Assembly (NCBI GenBank): GCA_964592475.1
Contig: CAZQEZ010000234.1
Coordinates: forward strand, 1-5,251
Length of the DNA: 5,251 nucleotides
Direction of reading: 5' to 3'
Origin: CAZQEZ01 sp964592475
GTDB taxonomy: Bacteria; Bacteroidota; Bacteroidia; Cytophagales; Cyclobacteriaceae
Numbering within the stretch: the first letter of the stretch is position 1; the number at the start of each line of letters is the position of its first letter. The notes below the pieces were generated by a model. That model saw only the letters and a program-made list of their open reading frames with translations, was not told the origin of the DNA and ran no database searches. Of this stretch, positions 1 to 5,251 are shown piece after piece. The position numbers and the translations under genes were made by a program.

Positions 1-50
1 ACTGGAAGGAAGAAGTAATGAGTGATTTGAGGAAGATTGAATCCAAATAG
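1..50 (+). CDS. C-terminal tail of an unidentified protein (5' end outside window)
   Basis: Reading from base 3, the frame is open from the window edge to a TAG stop at 48-50 and gives WKEEVMSDLRKIESK. This is a charged, amphipathic, helix-like end typical of a real C-terminus. The other two forward frames hit stops sooner (TAA at 16-18 and TGA at 28-30). With only 15 residues visible, no family can be assigned. It would lie on the same strand as the lipoprotein at 439 but 388 bases upstream, too far to infer an operon. The call rests on composition and the open frame only, so it could be chance. Confidence 0.35.
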   Translation, partial: WKEEVMSDLRKIESK

Positions 51-115
51 TGATTGATATTAATTCAAATATAAATGCAGAAAGGCCAAATAATGCCGGT
101 AAGTTGCAATCTATT

Positions 116-158
116 AACTTAATGATCATGGTTTAGTTAGTCGATTTTTTGTTTCTTT
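116..158 (+). terminator. possible weak terminator for the gene ending at 50
   Basis: AACT at 116-119 can pair with AGTT at 135-138, and after one mismatch three further weak pairs form around the internal palindrome ATGATCAT (122-129). A T-rich run (TTTTTTGTTTCTTTG, 145-158) follows within a few bases. The stem is short and AT-rich, so this is only a weak candidate for an intrinsic terminator. Confidence 0.2.
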
Positions 159-220
159 GTATTTAATTTGATATCGGATTTAGCTTATTCTAGTGATTAT
201 ATATATTATATATTTTAAAT

Positions 221-237
221 TTTGGGACTACCCCAAA
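221..237. repeat. inverted repeat TTTGGG-5 nt-CCCAAA
   Basis: TTTGGG (221-226) and CCCAAA (232-237) form a perfect 6-bp stem with a 5-base loop. It sits immediately after an A/T-only stretch. No T-run follows on the + strand, so it is not a classical rightward terminator. It could be a small stem-loop or a binding site, or chance. Confidence 0.3.
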
Positions 238-406
238 TGATAAGCCCACGTTAGCATCGATAGTCATTTTCACCAAGTTGATGCAGGAAAGATAGTAATT
301 TCAAAAATCAATGGGAATAATTGAGAAAGAAATGTTAAGTTTAATAGTATCTCTTACTATGTATGAAATTAGATTAAATTGCACAACTTCCATTTACATT
401 AGTGTC

Positions 407-414
407 TAACTTTG
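407..414 (+). promoter_or_regulatory. Bacteroidota-type -7 promoter element (TAACTTTG) for the lipoprotein gene
   Basis: TAACTTTG matches the Bacteroidota -7 consensus TAnnTTTG exactly and ends 24 bases before the ATG at 439, which would give a short 5' leader. The -33 element is poor: the nearest upstream TTG (379-381) is 25 bases away, slightly longer than the usual 17-23. The position supports a promoter, but the poor upstream box keeps confidence moderate. Confidence 0.4.
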
Positions 415-438
415 AAAAATTAATCTAAAAGTTTTACT

Positions 439-1026
439 ATGAATCACAAAATTTCTATCATCTTTTTATCAGCAATTATTTTAGCAAGTTTTTGGTCTTG
501 CAATAAAGAAGAAGGAGAAATCACAGATCTGAATCTGGAAGAGAAAACTGATATCTCTTTAGGTTCACCTCCTAATCAGCGTAAACCAGGCAGTTTTAAG
601 TATAATAGCTCCAGTTTCGATGCCCAAGCAAAATCTACTACCTGTAGTCCCCATTACAAAGATAATAATACCTACTACTTAACTATGCAATCAACAGTTA
701 TGTACAAGGGTGAAGTGGCTAAAGGAGTCGTTTACATAATATTACCAAAAAACAATATAAAATCAATGGAATACGACTTAATTGCCTCCGAATCTTTAGA
801 CCTTACTGGAAAATCAAAAAATGCATTTATTTCTTTTTTCATGAACACATTAATGTCAAATTTTCATGTTGAAGGGTATGCAGCAAGTGGTAAAGTTTGG
901 GTAAATAATGCTGATGGAAATATAGTTGCCAGATTTGAAGACATAAGCCTGAAAGCTAATAAAGATGGTAGTGGTGCAGAAGTAGGAAAATTATCGGGTG
1001 CAATTGATTGTAGTAAAAATAATTAA
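439..1026 (+). CDS. small probable surface-exposed lipoprotein, function unknown
   Basis: This is a 195-residue exported protein. Residues 1-20 form a signal peptide (Lys4, then a hydrophobic core of Ile/Leu/Phe) ending in FWSC, a lipobox-like site with Cys21 as the likely lipidated residue. The mature N-terminus reads CNKEEGE. A Lys plus two acidic residues right after the cysteine resembles the lipoprotein export signal known from Capnocytophaga and Flavobacterium, which sends lipoproteins to the outer face of the outer membrane. The linker to about residue 65 is polar and low in complexity. The rest looks beta-rich, with a C-terminal part (about 148-191) of alternating strands, GKVWV, NIVARFEDISL and GKLSGAIDC. 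Cys69 and Cys191 could form a disulfide. I do not recognise a named family; similar small beta-rich lipoproteins are common in Bacteroidota. The ATG at 439 is chosen because it gives the complete signal peptide. No Shine-Dalgarno is seen, as is usual in this phylum. The promoter-like element at 407-414 suggests it is transcribed alone. Confidence 0.85.
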   Translation: MNHKISIIFLSAIILASFWSCNKEEGEITDLNLEEKTDISLGSPPNQRKPGSFKYNSSSFDAQAKSTTCSPHYKDNNTYYLTMQSTVMYKGEVAKGVVYIILPKNNIKSMEYDLIASESLDLTGKSKNAFISFFMNTLMSNFHVEGYAASGKVWVNNADGNIVARFEDISLKANKDGSGAEVGKLSGAIDCSKNN

Positions 1027-1065
1027 TTAATTGAGTAAATAAAATTGATTTTTTGTTTGTTTTTA

Positions 1066-1333
1066 ATGAATGCCATAGCAATAGAAGAAAAAGCGAAACT
1101 ATTGGGCGACATTCCGGCGGGCAGCCAGTTTGGTTATTTGCGAAAGTAAAAGTAAGCTACAAATCCAGGCACAAAATTTCGGAATGCCCATCAATCAAAC
1201 ACTCAAAAAAAGCCTATGAAATCTGGCTGCAATTCCGGAATTAATATCAAATGTTGAATCTTTCCTGCATAAACATTACCTAACTTCCTGCTTCAAAATG
1301 GTCTCTCACGATGGACACAGAACCCGTAATTAA
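1066..1333 (+). pseudogene. probable decayed small gene (frameshift plus internal stop), family unknown
   Basis: From the ATG at 1066 one frame gives MNAIAIEEKAKLLGDIPAGS then QFGYLRK and stops at 1147-1149. A different forward frame is open from about 1142 and gives ESKSKLQIQAQNFGMP then INQTLKKSL, with TGA at 1217-1219. Beyond that TGA the same frame continues with NLAAIPELISNVESFLHK and ends at TAA 1331-1333. Joined by one frameshift near 1141-1147 and reading through the TGA, the pieces form a plausible soluble helical protein of nearly 90 residues. Local GC content is higher than in the flanking spacer. I do not recognise the family. A 63-residue ORF at 1053-1244 in the third frame looks non-coding (Arg/Lys/His-rich, no fold-like pattern). 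The alternative is that these are chance open frames. Confidence 0.35.
1231..1242. repeat. perfect 12-bp palindrome AATTCCGGAATT
   Basis: AATTCCGGAATT is a perfect palindrome inside the suspected gene remnant. A 10/12 match (AATTTCGGAATG) lies at 1175-1186, and ATTCCGG also occurs at 1111-1117. It could be an operator-like site, but a palindrome of this size can arise by chance. Confidence 0.25.
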
Positions 1334-1341
1334 TTTTACGG
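1324..1341. repeat. inverted repeat CCGTAA-6 nt-TTACGG
   Basis: CCGTAA (1324-1329) and TTACGG (1336-1341) form a perfect 6-bp stem with the A/T-only loop TTAATT. It sits between the converging genes and overlaps the stop codons of both remnant frames (+ strand 1331-1333, - strand 1336-1338). No T-run follows on either strand, so a terminator role is weakly supported. Confidence 0.3.
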
Positions 1342-1398
1342 CTCTGCCTCTACTATTCCTTTGGTTTCATAGCCGTCTTTTTCTTCAAAGGCTTTAGT
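1336..1398 (-). pseudogene. coding-like fragment just past the DUF1080 stop; possible frameshifted C-terminal extension
   Basis: In the - strand frame shifted by one base relative to the DUF1080 gene, bases 1398 down to 1336 encode TKAFEEKDGYETKGIVEAEP and then TAA. The composition is strongly protein-like and the fragment overlaps the last codons of the DUF1080 gene. Losing one base around GTAAACTAAAG (about 1392-1402) would fuse it to that gene and lengthen the protein by about 19 residues. Alternatively it is a leftover of another gene. The DUF1080 domain already appears complete without it, so a frameshift is not required. Confidence 0.3.
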
Positions 1399-2380
1399 TT
1401 ACAGAAGGTGTTATAACAAATTTACGAAACTCTATAGGTCCATGATCTCCCTGAATCATTATAGGCCCTGGTTCACCTTCGTGACTGTCAAGCGAACCGC
1501 CAGTTATGCCAGGGATTGGACGGTTATAGACAACTTCAATCCCGTTAAGTACAACCGTAACATGTCTTCCAACTAATGTAATTTCGTAAGTTTGCCACTC
1601 ACCTGGTTTTTTTGCTGCATTAACCGATGGCTCAATAAACCCGTAAATGCCACCGATGCTTACATGATCAGCTCTTCCCTTCGAATCTTCAATCTGGACT
1701 TCATAACGGCCACGAAGATAAATTCCGCTATTACTTCCTTCGGGATACCTGAATTCTACACTGAGTTTAAAATCATTAAATTTTTGACTTGTAATCAAGT
1801 TGCCACCTTTTTCCGGGTTCACCATGATACCATCGACCATTTTAAATTTATTATTCTCTGGAATAATCCAACGCTCCATATTATCAGTAAGTAAATTGAT
1901 TGGATTACCCCACACCGGTGGCTCTTTTCTCTCTAAACCTGGTGCACGAACACCGGTAAATTTAAGTTTATTCCCATCGAGTAGTTTATAACCTGAAAGT
2001 TTATCGTCTTTTATACTGAATTCAAAATAGATATCATCAATATCCATCCATTGGGGAGGAATGGTGAAGTGATATTTATCTTTACCGGCGTCATAATGAA
2101 CTTCAGCAATTGGTCTTGCACTTCCCTCGTATCCAACATAATACCCAACAAGTGTAGAAAAACCAGACAATTTAACTTCCAACCATCCGGGAAAACCATC
2201 AGATGCTATTAGTCCATGCCTGAAAATGCCAAGATTCTTTAATTGATCTTTCTCGATGACTATGGTAAGATCCCATTTGCCAATCAAATCAGAATCACTT
2301 TCAACGCGTTGTGCATGTAAAGTAGACAAACCAACCATTGTAAAAACAGTTAGAAACAAGATTATTGCTAAATTTTTCAT
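1394..2380 (-). CDS. exported DUF1080 (3-keto-disaccharide hydrolase domain) protein
   Basis: This is a 328-residue secreted or periplasmic protein. Residues 1-23 form a type I signal peptide (Lys3, hydrophobic core, cleavage likely after the LHA at 21-23). An N-terminal domain at about 30-155 begins DLIGKWDLTI and is rich in beta strands, possibly lipocalin-like; I cannot name it. The C-terminal domain at about 163-325 is DUF1080/PF06439, a concanavalin-type jelly roll. Its hallmarks are FKLSVEFRYPEGSNSGIYLR (204-223), YEVQIEDS (226-233), GGIYGF (243-248), GEWQTYEITLVGRHVTVVLNG region (260-280) and GPIMIQGDHGPIEFR (305-319). Characterised family members hydrolyse 3-keto-glycosides such as 3-keto-trehalose, so such a sugar derivative is the likely substrate, but this is family inference. 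The ATG at 2380 gives the full signal peptide. A TAGATTTG element 44 bases upstream suggests its own promoter, separate from the GH15 gene. Odd point: a coding-like fragment in another frame directly follows the stop. Confidence 0.88.
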   Translation of the reverse strand: MKNLAIILFLTVFTMVGLSTLHAQRVESDSDLIGKWDLTIVIEKDQLKNLGIFRHGLIASDGFPGWLEVKLSGFSTLVGYYVGYEGSARPIAEVHYDAGKDKYHFTIPPQWMDIDDIYFEFSIKDDKLSGYKLLDGNKLKFTGVRAPGLERKEPPVWGNPINLLTDNMERWIIPENNKFKMVDGIMVNPEKGGNLITSQKFNDFKLSVEFRYPEGSNSGIYLRGRYEVQIEDSKGRADHVSIGGIYGFIEPSVNAAKKPGEWQTYEITLVGRHVTVVLNGIEVVYNRPIPGITGGSLDSHEGEPGPIMIQGDHGPIEFRKFVITPSVN

Positions 2381-2424
2381 ATTAGTTGTAATAGATAATT
2401 AATATTTATGTTTTTGTTAATGTA

Positions 2425-2432
2425 CAAATCTA
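2425..2432 (-). promoter_or_regulatory. Bacteroidota-type -7 promoter element (TAGATTTG) for the DUF1080 gene
   Basis: On the - strand, TAGATTTG matches TAnnTTTG exactly. A TTG lies upstream at 2451-2449, leaving a 16-base spacer, just under the usual 17-23. The element ends 44 bases before the ATG at 2380, giving a leader of roughly 35-40 bases. Element, spacing and position together support a promoter specific to this gene. Confidence 0.45.
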
Positions 2433-2507
2433 ATTAAAAATCGGAACACAATAACGAACAGTTCATTAATTCATTTTCGTAAACGGAAGAGGTTTGGATT
2501 ACCATCA

Positions 2508-2529
2508 TTTGAGCCAAACAAAGCTCAAA
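2508..2529. repeat. inverted repeat TTTGAGC-8 nt-GCTCAAA
   Basis: TTTGAGC (2508-2514) and GCTCAAA (2523-2529) make a perfect 7-bp stem with loop CAAACAAA. It lies between the GH15 stop and the DUF1080 promoter-like element, about 55 bases upstream of the putative -33 box. No T-run follows on the - strand. It could be a weak 3' hairpin of the GH15 transcript or an operator for the DUF1080 promoter. Confidence 0.4.
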
Positions 2530-2556
2530 ATCCGAATGTGTTCTTTGTAAATTCTA

Positions 2557-2576
2557 ATTTGAAGGCATGTTCAAAT
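2557..2576. repeat. inverted repeat ATTTGAA-6 nt-TTCAAAT, 22 bases after the GH15 stop
   Basis: ATTTGAA (2557-2563) and TTCAAAT (2570-2576) form a perfect 7-bp stem with loop GGCATG. Located directly downstream of the GH15 stop in its direction of transcription, it could stabilise or end that transcript. It is AT-rich and lacks a T-tract, so a terminator role is only possible. Confidence 0.35.
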
Positions 2577-2598
2577 GGCTATCTGTTATTCGTCGTTA

Positions 2599-4422
2599 TC
2601 ATCCCAGGGCACGGTCCAGATTATAGGCTGCGCTGATCAATGATAGATGGGTAAACGCTTGCGGTGTATTGCCCAAGGCCTCGCCACTTAATCCAATTTC
2701 TTCTGAAAAAAGCCCCAAATGATTGCTATATCCGAGCATTTGCTCAAAGATCAGTCGTGCGTCTTCCAGTCTGCCCGGATCTTCAAAACCGGATCGGGTA
2801 AGCGCTTCCACCAACCAGAATGTGCAAATATTAAAAGTGCCTTCTACAGCATCAAGTCCATCTACATTATGCCCAACATTGTAGCGGTACACCAGGCTGT
2901 TCGTGACCAAGCCACCTTTATCTGGGTTTTTCATGGTGGCTTCCAATGTCTTCAACATGCGCGGATCTGTAGGAGATAAAAAAAATACCAGGGGCATAAT
3001 CAAATTGGAGGCATCAAGCACTTCACTTTCGTAAGCTTGTACAAAAGATTGCAATTCATCATTCCAACCTTTATTCATTATTTCTTCATAGATCTGGTCC
3101 CGTATTTTTTGCCAGCGAACTTTGTCAGAAGGAAATGATCGCTTATCAGCCAATCTGATAGCCCTGTCTAATGCCACCCAACACATCATTTTAGAATAAA
3201 TAAAATGCTGCTGATGGCCTCTAACTTCCCATATGCCTTCGTCGGTTTTTTGCCAATTTTCACATACCCATTCAATTAGGTTGGTAAGGCTTTTCCAAAA
3301 GTCGTAACTAATGGGAGAGCCATACTTGTTGTAGAGATAAACGGAGTCCATTAGTTCGCCATAGATATCAAGCTGTAACTGTTTATAGGCCCCATTGCCA
3401 ATTCTTACCGGGGCCGATTGCCGGTAGCCTTCAAAATGATCTAAGGAATGCTCATCCAGGTTTTTACGTCCATCAATTCCATACATAATTTGGATTGATC
3501 CATCTTCGTTGGGGTCTTTGCAAATCTTTTCGATCCACTGCATAAAATTCCTTGCTTCTTCAGTAAAGCCTATACGCATAAGACCATAAATAGTAAAAGA
3601 GGCATCTCTGATCCACGAGTACCGATAATCCCAATTTCGTGCGCCACCAATCCCTTCCGGTAAACCACAAGTGGGAGAAGCAACAATAGCACCACTAGGC
3701 TCAAAAGTAAGCAGCTTGAGTGTAAGGGCCGATCGGATGACCATTTCACGCCAACGACCCTTATAAGTCGATTTTCTCACCCAATCTCGCCAAAACTTTA
3801 TGGTATTTTTAAATCGTTGTTCCGCTTGTTCTTCGGAAAATGTGATCTGACATTCTTTGCCATCTATTTTATGCAGTACAAAAACTATGTTGTCATTTTC
3901 TGCAATGGTAAATTCAGCATGAGCTTCATTAGCCTTAGCTTTTAAAGGTATGGTACTGGCTAATCCCATGCTTAGGTTATCACTAAAAAAAGCAGCACCT
4001 TTATCAGTTATATTCAATTCATGTTCATCTCGGCCATAGTTAAAGGCCGGTGAGCACTCCATTTTCAATTTGTATTTTCCATGAATACCTCTCACCCTTC
4101 TCACAATTCGGAAACCTTTTTCATTTTTTATGTCTTCACCCACGGGCATATAATCGGTAATTTCCACTATACCATCATCCGACAAGAAACGGGTGATTAG
4201 CACATTGGTGTCTGGCCAATAAAATTGCTTAGCTTTGTGCTCTTCTTTAGCAGGACAAATAGAAAACCGCCCTCCTTTCTGATCATCAAGTATGGCTGCA
4301 AACAGGCTGGGGCTGTCGAAATGTGGAAAGCAAAACCAATCAATAGATCCATGTAGACCCACAAGTGCAGCTGAACGCATGTTGCCAATGATACCGTAGT
4401 TTTCAATGGGTTGATAAGACAT
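2599..4422 (-). CDS. glycoside hydrolase family 15 protein (glucoamylase/trehalase type)
   Basis: This 607-residue protein has no signal peptide and so is probably cytoplasmic; the length is normal for the bacterial GH15 group. The N-terminal beta domain (about 1-200) starts with the family hallmark YQPIENYGIIGNMRSAALVG then GSIDWFCFPHFDSPSLFA. The (alpha/alpha)6 catalytic barrel follows (about 220-605). Recognisable motifs are GLPEGIGGARNWDYRYSWIR (253-272), GIWEVRG (396-402) with Glu399 as probable general acid, TFNICTFWLVEAL (529-541) and SEEIGLSGEALGNTPQAFTH (573-592), whose Glu574/575 should supply the general base by family analogy. GH15 enzymes invert the anomeric centre while releasing glucose from alpha-glucans, isomalto-oligosaccharides or trehalose, and sequence alone does not settle the substrate. 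The Thr in GNTPQAF replaces the Phe I expect from the usual GNFPQAF. The ATG at 4422 is supported by the conserved N-terminus. The gene lies 170 bases downstream of the SGNH hydrolase gene on the same strand; no trehalose-synthesis gene is visible. Confidence 0.93.
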   Translation of the reverse strand: MSYQPIENYGIIGNMRSAALVGLHGSIDWFCFPHFDSPSLFAAILDDQKGGRFSICPAKEEHKAKQFYWPDTNVLITRFLSDDGIVEITDYMPVGEDIKNEKGFRIVRRVRGIHGKYKLKMECSPAFNYGRDEHELNITDKGAAFFSDNLSMGLASTIPLKAKANEAHAEFTIAENDNIVFVLHKIDGKECQITFSEEQAEQRFKNTIKFWRDWVRKSTYKGRWREMVIRSALTLKLLTFEPSGAIVASPTCGLPEGIGGARNWDYRYSWIRDASFTIYGLMRIGFTEEARNFMQWIEKICKDPNEDGSIQIMYGIDGRKNLDEHSLDHFEGYRQSAPVRIGNGAYKQLQLDIYGELMDSVYLYNKYGSPISYDFWKSLTNLIEWVCENWQKTDEGIWEVRGHQQHFIYSKMMCWVALDRAIRLADKRSFPSDKVRWQKIRDQIYEEIMNKGWNDELQSFVQAYESEVLDASNLIMPLVFFLSPTDPRMLKTLEATMKNPDKGGLVTNSLVYRYNVGHNVDGLDAVEGTFNICTFWLVEALTRSGFEDPGRLEDARLIFEQMLGYSNHLGLFSEEIGLSGEALGNTPQAFTHLSLISAAYNLDRALG

Positions 4423-4592
4423 GGTTGAAGTGCTTAGTAAGATGATAAAACATGCTAAAAATGCTTTTGTTCATGGTGATTTACAGGAAGATAATTACGT
4501 AGTTTTTCATAGTATGATTGTTTATTTAAATATACTTTTTTTCAAATTGATCCTTAAAAACTTATTAGCAAAGAAGTATAATTCAATATTTC
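4423..4592. other. 170-base gap between SGNH hydrolase and GH15 genes
   Basis: This spacer is very AT-rich and I see no supported gene in it. In the - direction it contains TATATTTA and TCAATTTG (the latter at 4550-4543), each one mismatch from the TAnnTTTG -7 element. Either could serve a GH15 promoter, but neither is convincing. No GC-rich hairpin with a T-run follows the SGNH stop, so read-through from that gene cannot be excluded. Confidence 0.45.
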
Positions 4593-5251
4593 TTACAACC
4601 ACCCTTTCATCGCTTCAAACCACATGCGTGCCATTTTTTCCTGTCCTTTCAGGTTAGGATGTGCCCAGTCAAAAGTATCGGTATACACTTTATCCGGTTG
4701 TTCGATAAAGTTTTCGTAATGATTTACGGTCACTACCGGTGATTTTTCAGTATGGTAGTCAATGGCTACTTTAGCTACTACTTTTCTTATTTCTTTGGCA
4801 GCTTCTCCATCTTCAAAATTCAGATGACCCAGGAAGACAATCACCTCCGGGTTCTTTTCCTGTAGAAATTCTATAAATTCCCGTAATGGCTGGCCTACGG
4901 TATTCTTATAGTCGCCTGCTTTCTGGTCGTTAGTGCCCAAATGGATCAGTACCATGTCGGGTACTTTTTCGTATGATGGCCAGGCAGCCATTACTTTGTC
5001 TACTACTTTGCGGGTTTTGTTGCCGTAGTAGCCTTCATGGTCCGGATCAAAAGGGACATTTTTAGCTACTTCGGGCCAGGTGGCATCTTCGTGCAGGCCC
5101 TTGCTTTGCGAACCAATAAAATTGTATGCTATACCATTTTTATGCAGCATCATCTGCAAAGGCAGACGGTAGGTATATTCTTGCTTGTCGCGTTTACCAC
5201 CCTGGGTAATGGAGTCACCTACTGGTAAAATGAATATGGGTTCATCTTTGG
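4593..5251 (-). CDS. SGNH/GDSL-family hydrolase (esterase), 5' end outside window
   Basis: This is a serve-in-trans-independent single-domain SGNH hydrolase with 218 visible residues; its frame stays open to the window edge (first full codon at 5249). All signature blocks are present: PVGDSITQ with nucleophile Ser13 of the visible part (block I), HEGYYGNKT at about 71-79 with the expected oxyanion-hole Gly (block II), HLGTNDQ at about 103-109 with Asn107 (block III), and DWAHPN at 194-199 supplying catalytic Asp194 and His197 (block V). The family removes acyl groups, for example acetyl esters from carbohydrates, or acts as a lipase or esterase; the substrate is not evident. A start at the TTG at 5159 would discard the catalytic Ser, so it is rejected and the true start lies upstream. 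Only block I and a few residues before it are visible at the N-terminus, so a signal peptide or extra domains may be missing. GH15 follows 170 bases downstream on the same strand. Confidence 0.9.
   Translation of the reverse strand, partial: KDEPIFILPVGDSITQGGKRDKQEYTYRLPLQMMLHKNGIAYNFIGSQSKGLHEDATWPEVAKNVPFDPDHEGYYGNKTRKVVDKVMAAWPSYEKVPDMVLIHLGTNDQKAGDYKNTVGQPLREFIEFLQEKNPEVIVFLGHLNFEDGEAAKEIRKVVAKVAIDYHTEKSPVVTVNHYENFIEQPDKVYTDTFDWAHPNLKGQEKMARMWFEAMKGWL

Larger units (their letters stand above)
51..438. other. 388-base AT-rich intergenic region
   Basis: No convincing complete gene lies here. It contains a weak stem-loop followed by a T-rich run (116-158), an almost pure A/T stretch around 196-222, a 6-bp inverted repeat at 221-237, a short open frame at 244-324 with a coding-like peptide, and a TAnnTTTG element at 407-414 just before the lipoprotein gene. 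Its size and composition fit a spacer between separately transcribed genes, perhaps with decayed coding material in the middle. Confidence 0.6.
1027..1393. other. 367-base convergent intergenic region with gene remnants
   Basis: This region lies between the 3' ends of the + strand lipoprotein gene and the - strand DUF1080 gene. It starts AT-rich (AATTAATTAATT, then a T-rich run at about 1049-1064) and becomes more GC-rich and coding-like from 1066. Open fragments occur on the + strand in two frames (1066-1333) and on the - strand (1336-1398). No strong GC-rich hairpin plus T-run is seen, although two convergent genes end here and the T-rich run after the lipoprotein gene could help termination. 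Confidence 0.55.

Noticed and set aside
196..222. A/T-only stretch as a possible replication origin or AT-rich unwinding element
   Set aside because: There are no DnaA-box-like repeats, iterons or replication genes nearby; it is ordinary AT-rich spacer.
1053..1244. 63-residue + strand ORF starting MFVFNECHSN
   Set aside because: Basic, low-complexity translation without fold-like pattern. The other two forward frames over the same bases look more protein-like, so this is probably a shadow of a decayed gene.
1592..1991. + strand ORFs at 1592-1894 and 1800-1991 inside the DUF1080 gene
   Set aside because: They are antisense to a well-supported conserved gene, and their translations are Cys/His/Ile-rich with no recognisable motif.
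2719..2979. 86-residue + strand ORF inside the GH15 gene
   Set aside because: It is antisense to conserved GH15 motifs and is a shadow frame.
4421..4657. 78-residue + strand ORF between the GH15 and SGNH genes
   Set aside because: It overlaps the 3' end of the SGNH gene, reads through AT-rich spacer, and gives a Leu/Ile/Phe-rich translation with no family-like pattern.
4593..5159. SGNH hydrolase starting at the TTG at 5159
   Set aside because: The same frame is open upstream to the window edge and encodes the essential GDSITQ block with the catalytic Ser, so the true start is outside the window.
1..5251. A novel multi-gene defence or mobile system
   Set aside because: The recognisable genes are ordinary carbohydrate-active or esterase-type enzymes and a lipoprotein. 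No nuclease, transposase, integrase, reverse transcriptase or repeat array is visible.

Overview
The window looks like a chromosomal segment of an AT-rich Bacteroidota, most likely a Cytophagales-type organism. The evidence is a lipoprotein with an acidic/Lys motif right after the lipobox cysteine, starts without Shine-Dalgarno sequences, two TAnnTTTG promoter-like elements, a DUF1080-type exported protein, and TAA-rich, AT-rich gaps. I see no mobile element, CRISPR array, tRNA or rRNA.

Left part (1-1393, mostly + strand). A short open frame ending at 50 is probably the tail of a gene that begins outside the window. A 388-base gap follows, with an AT-rich stretch, small inverted repeats and a promoter-like element. 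Next comes a small, probably surface-exposed lipoprotein of unknown function (439-1026). The gap at 1027-1393 is not simple spacer. It holds coding-like peptide fragments in shifted frames on both strands, consistent with a decayed gene and possibly a frameshifted 3' extension of the next gene.

Right part (1394-5251, all - strand). Read in the direction of transcription, the order is: an SGNH/GDSL hydrolase whose 5' end lies beyond the window; a 170-base gap; a full-length cytoplasmic glycoside hydrolase of family 15 (glucoamylase/trehalase type); a 217-base gap with two small hairpins and a promoter-like element; and an exported protein with a C-terminal DUF1080 (3-keto-disaccharide hydrolase) domain. 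The spacing and the internal promoter suggest separate transcription units rather than a tight operon.

The three - strand genes are all hydrolases that plausibly act on sugars or sugar esters. GH15 and DUF1080 proteins both have members acting on trehalose or 3-keto-trehalose, so a shared disaccharide theme is possible but not proven. I found no convincing new system. The most useful leads are the gene remnants at 1066-1398, the unassigned N-terminal domain of the DUF1080 protein, and the surface-lipoprotein signature.
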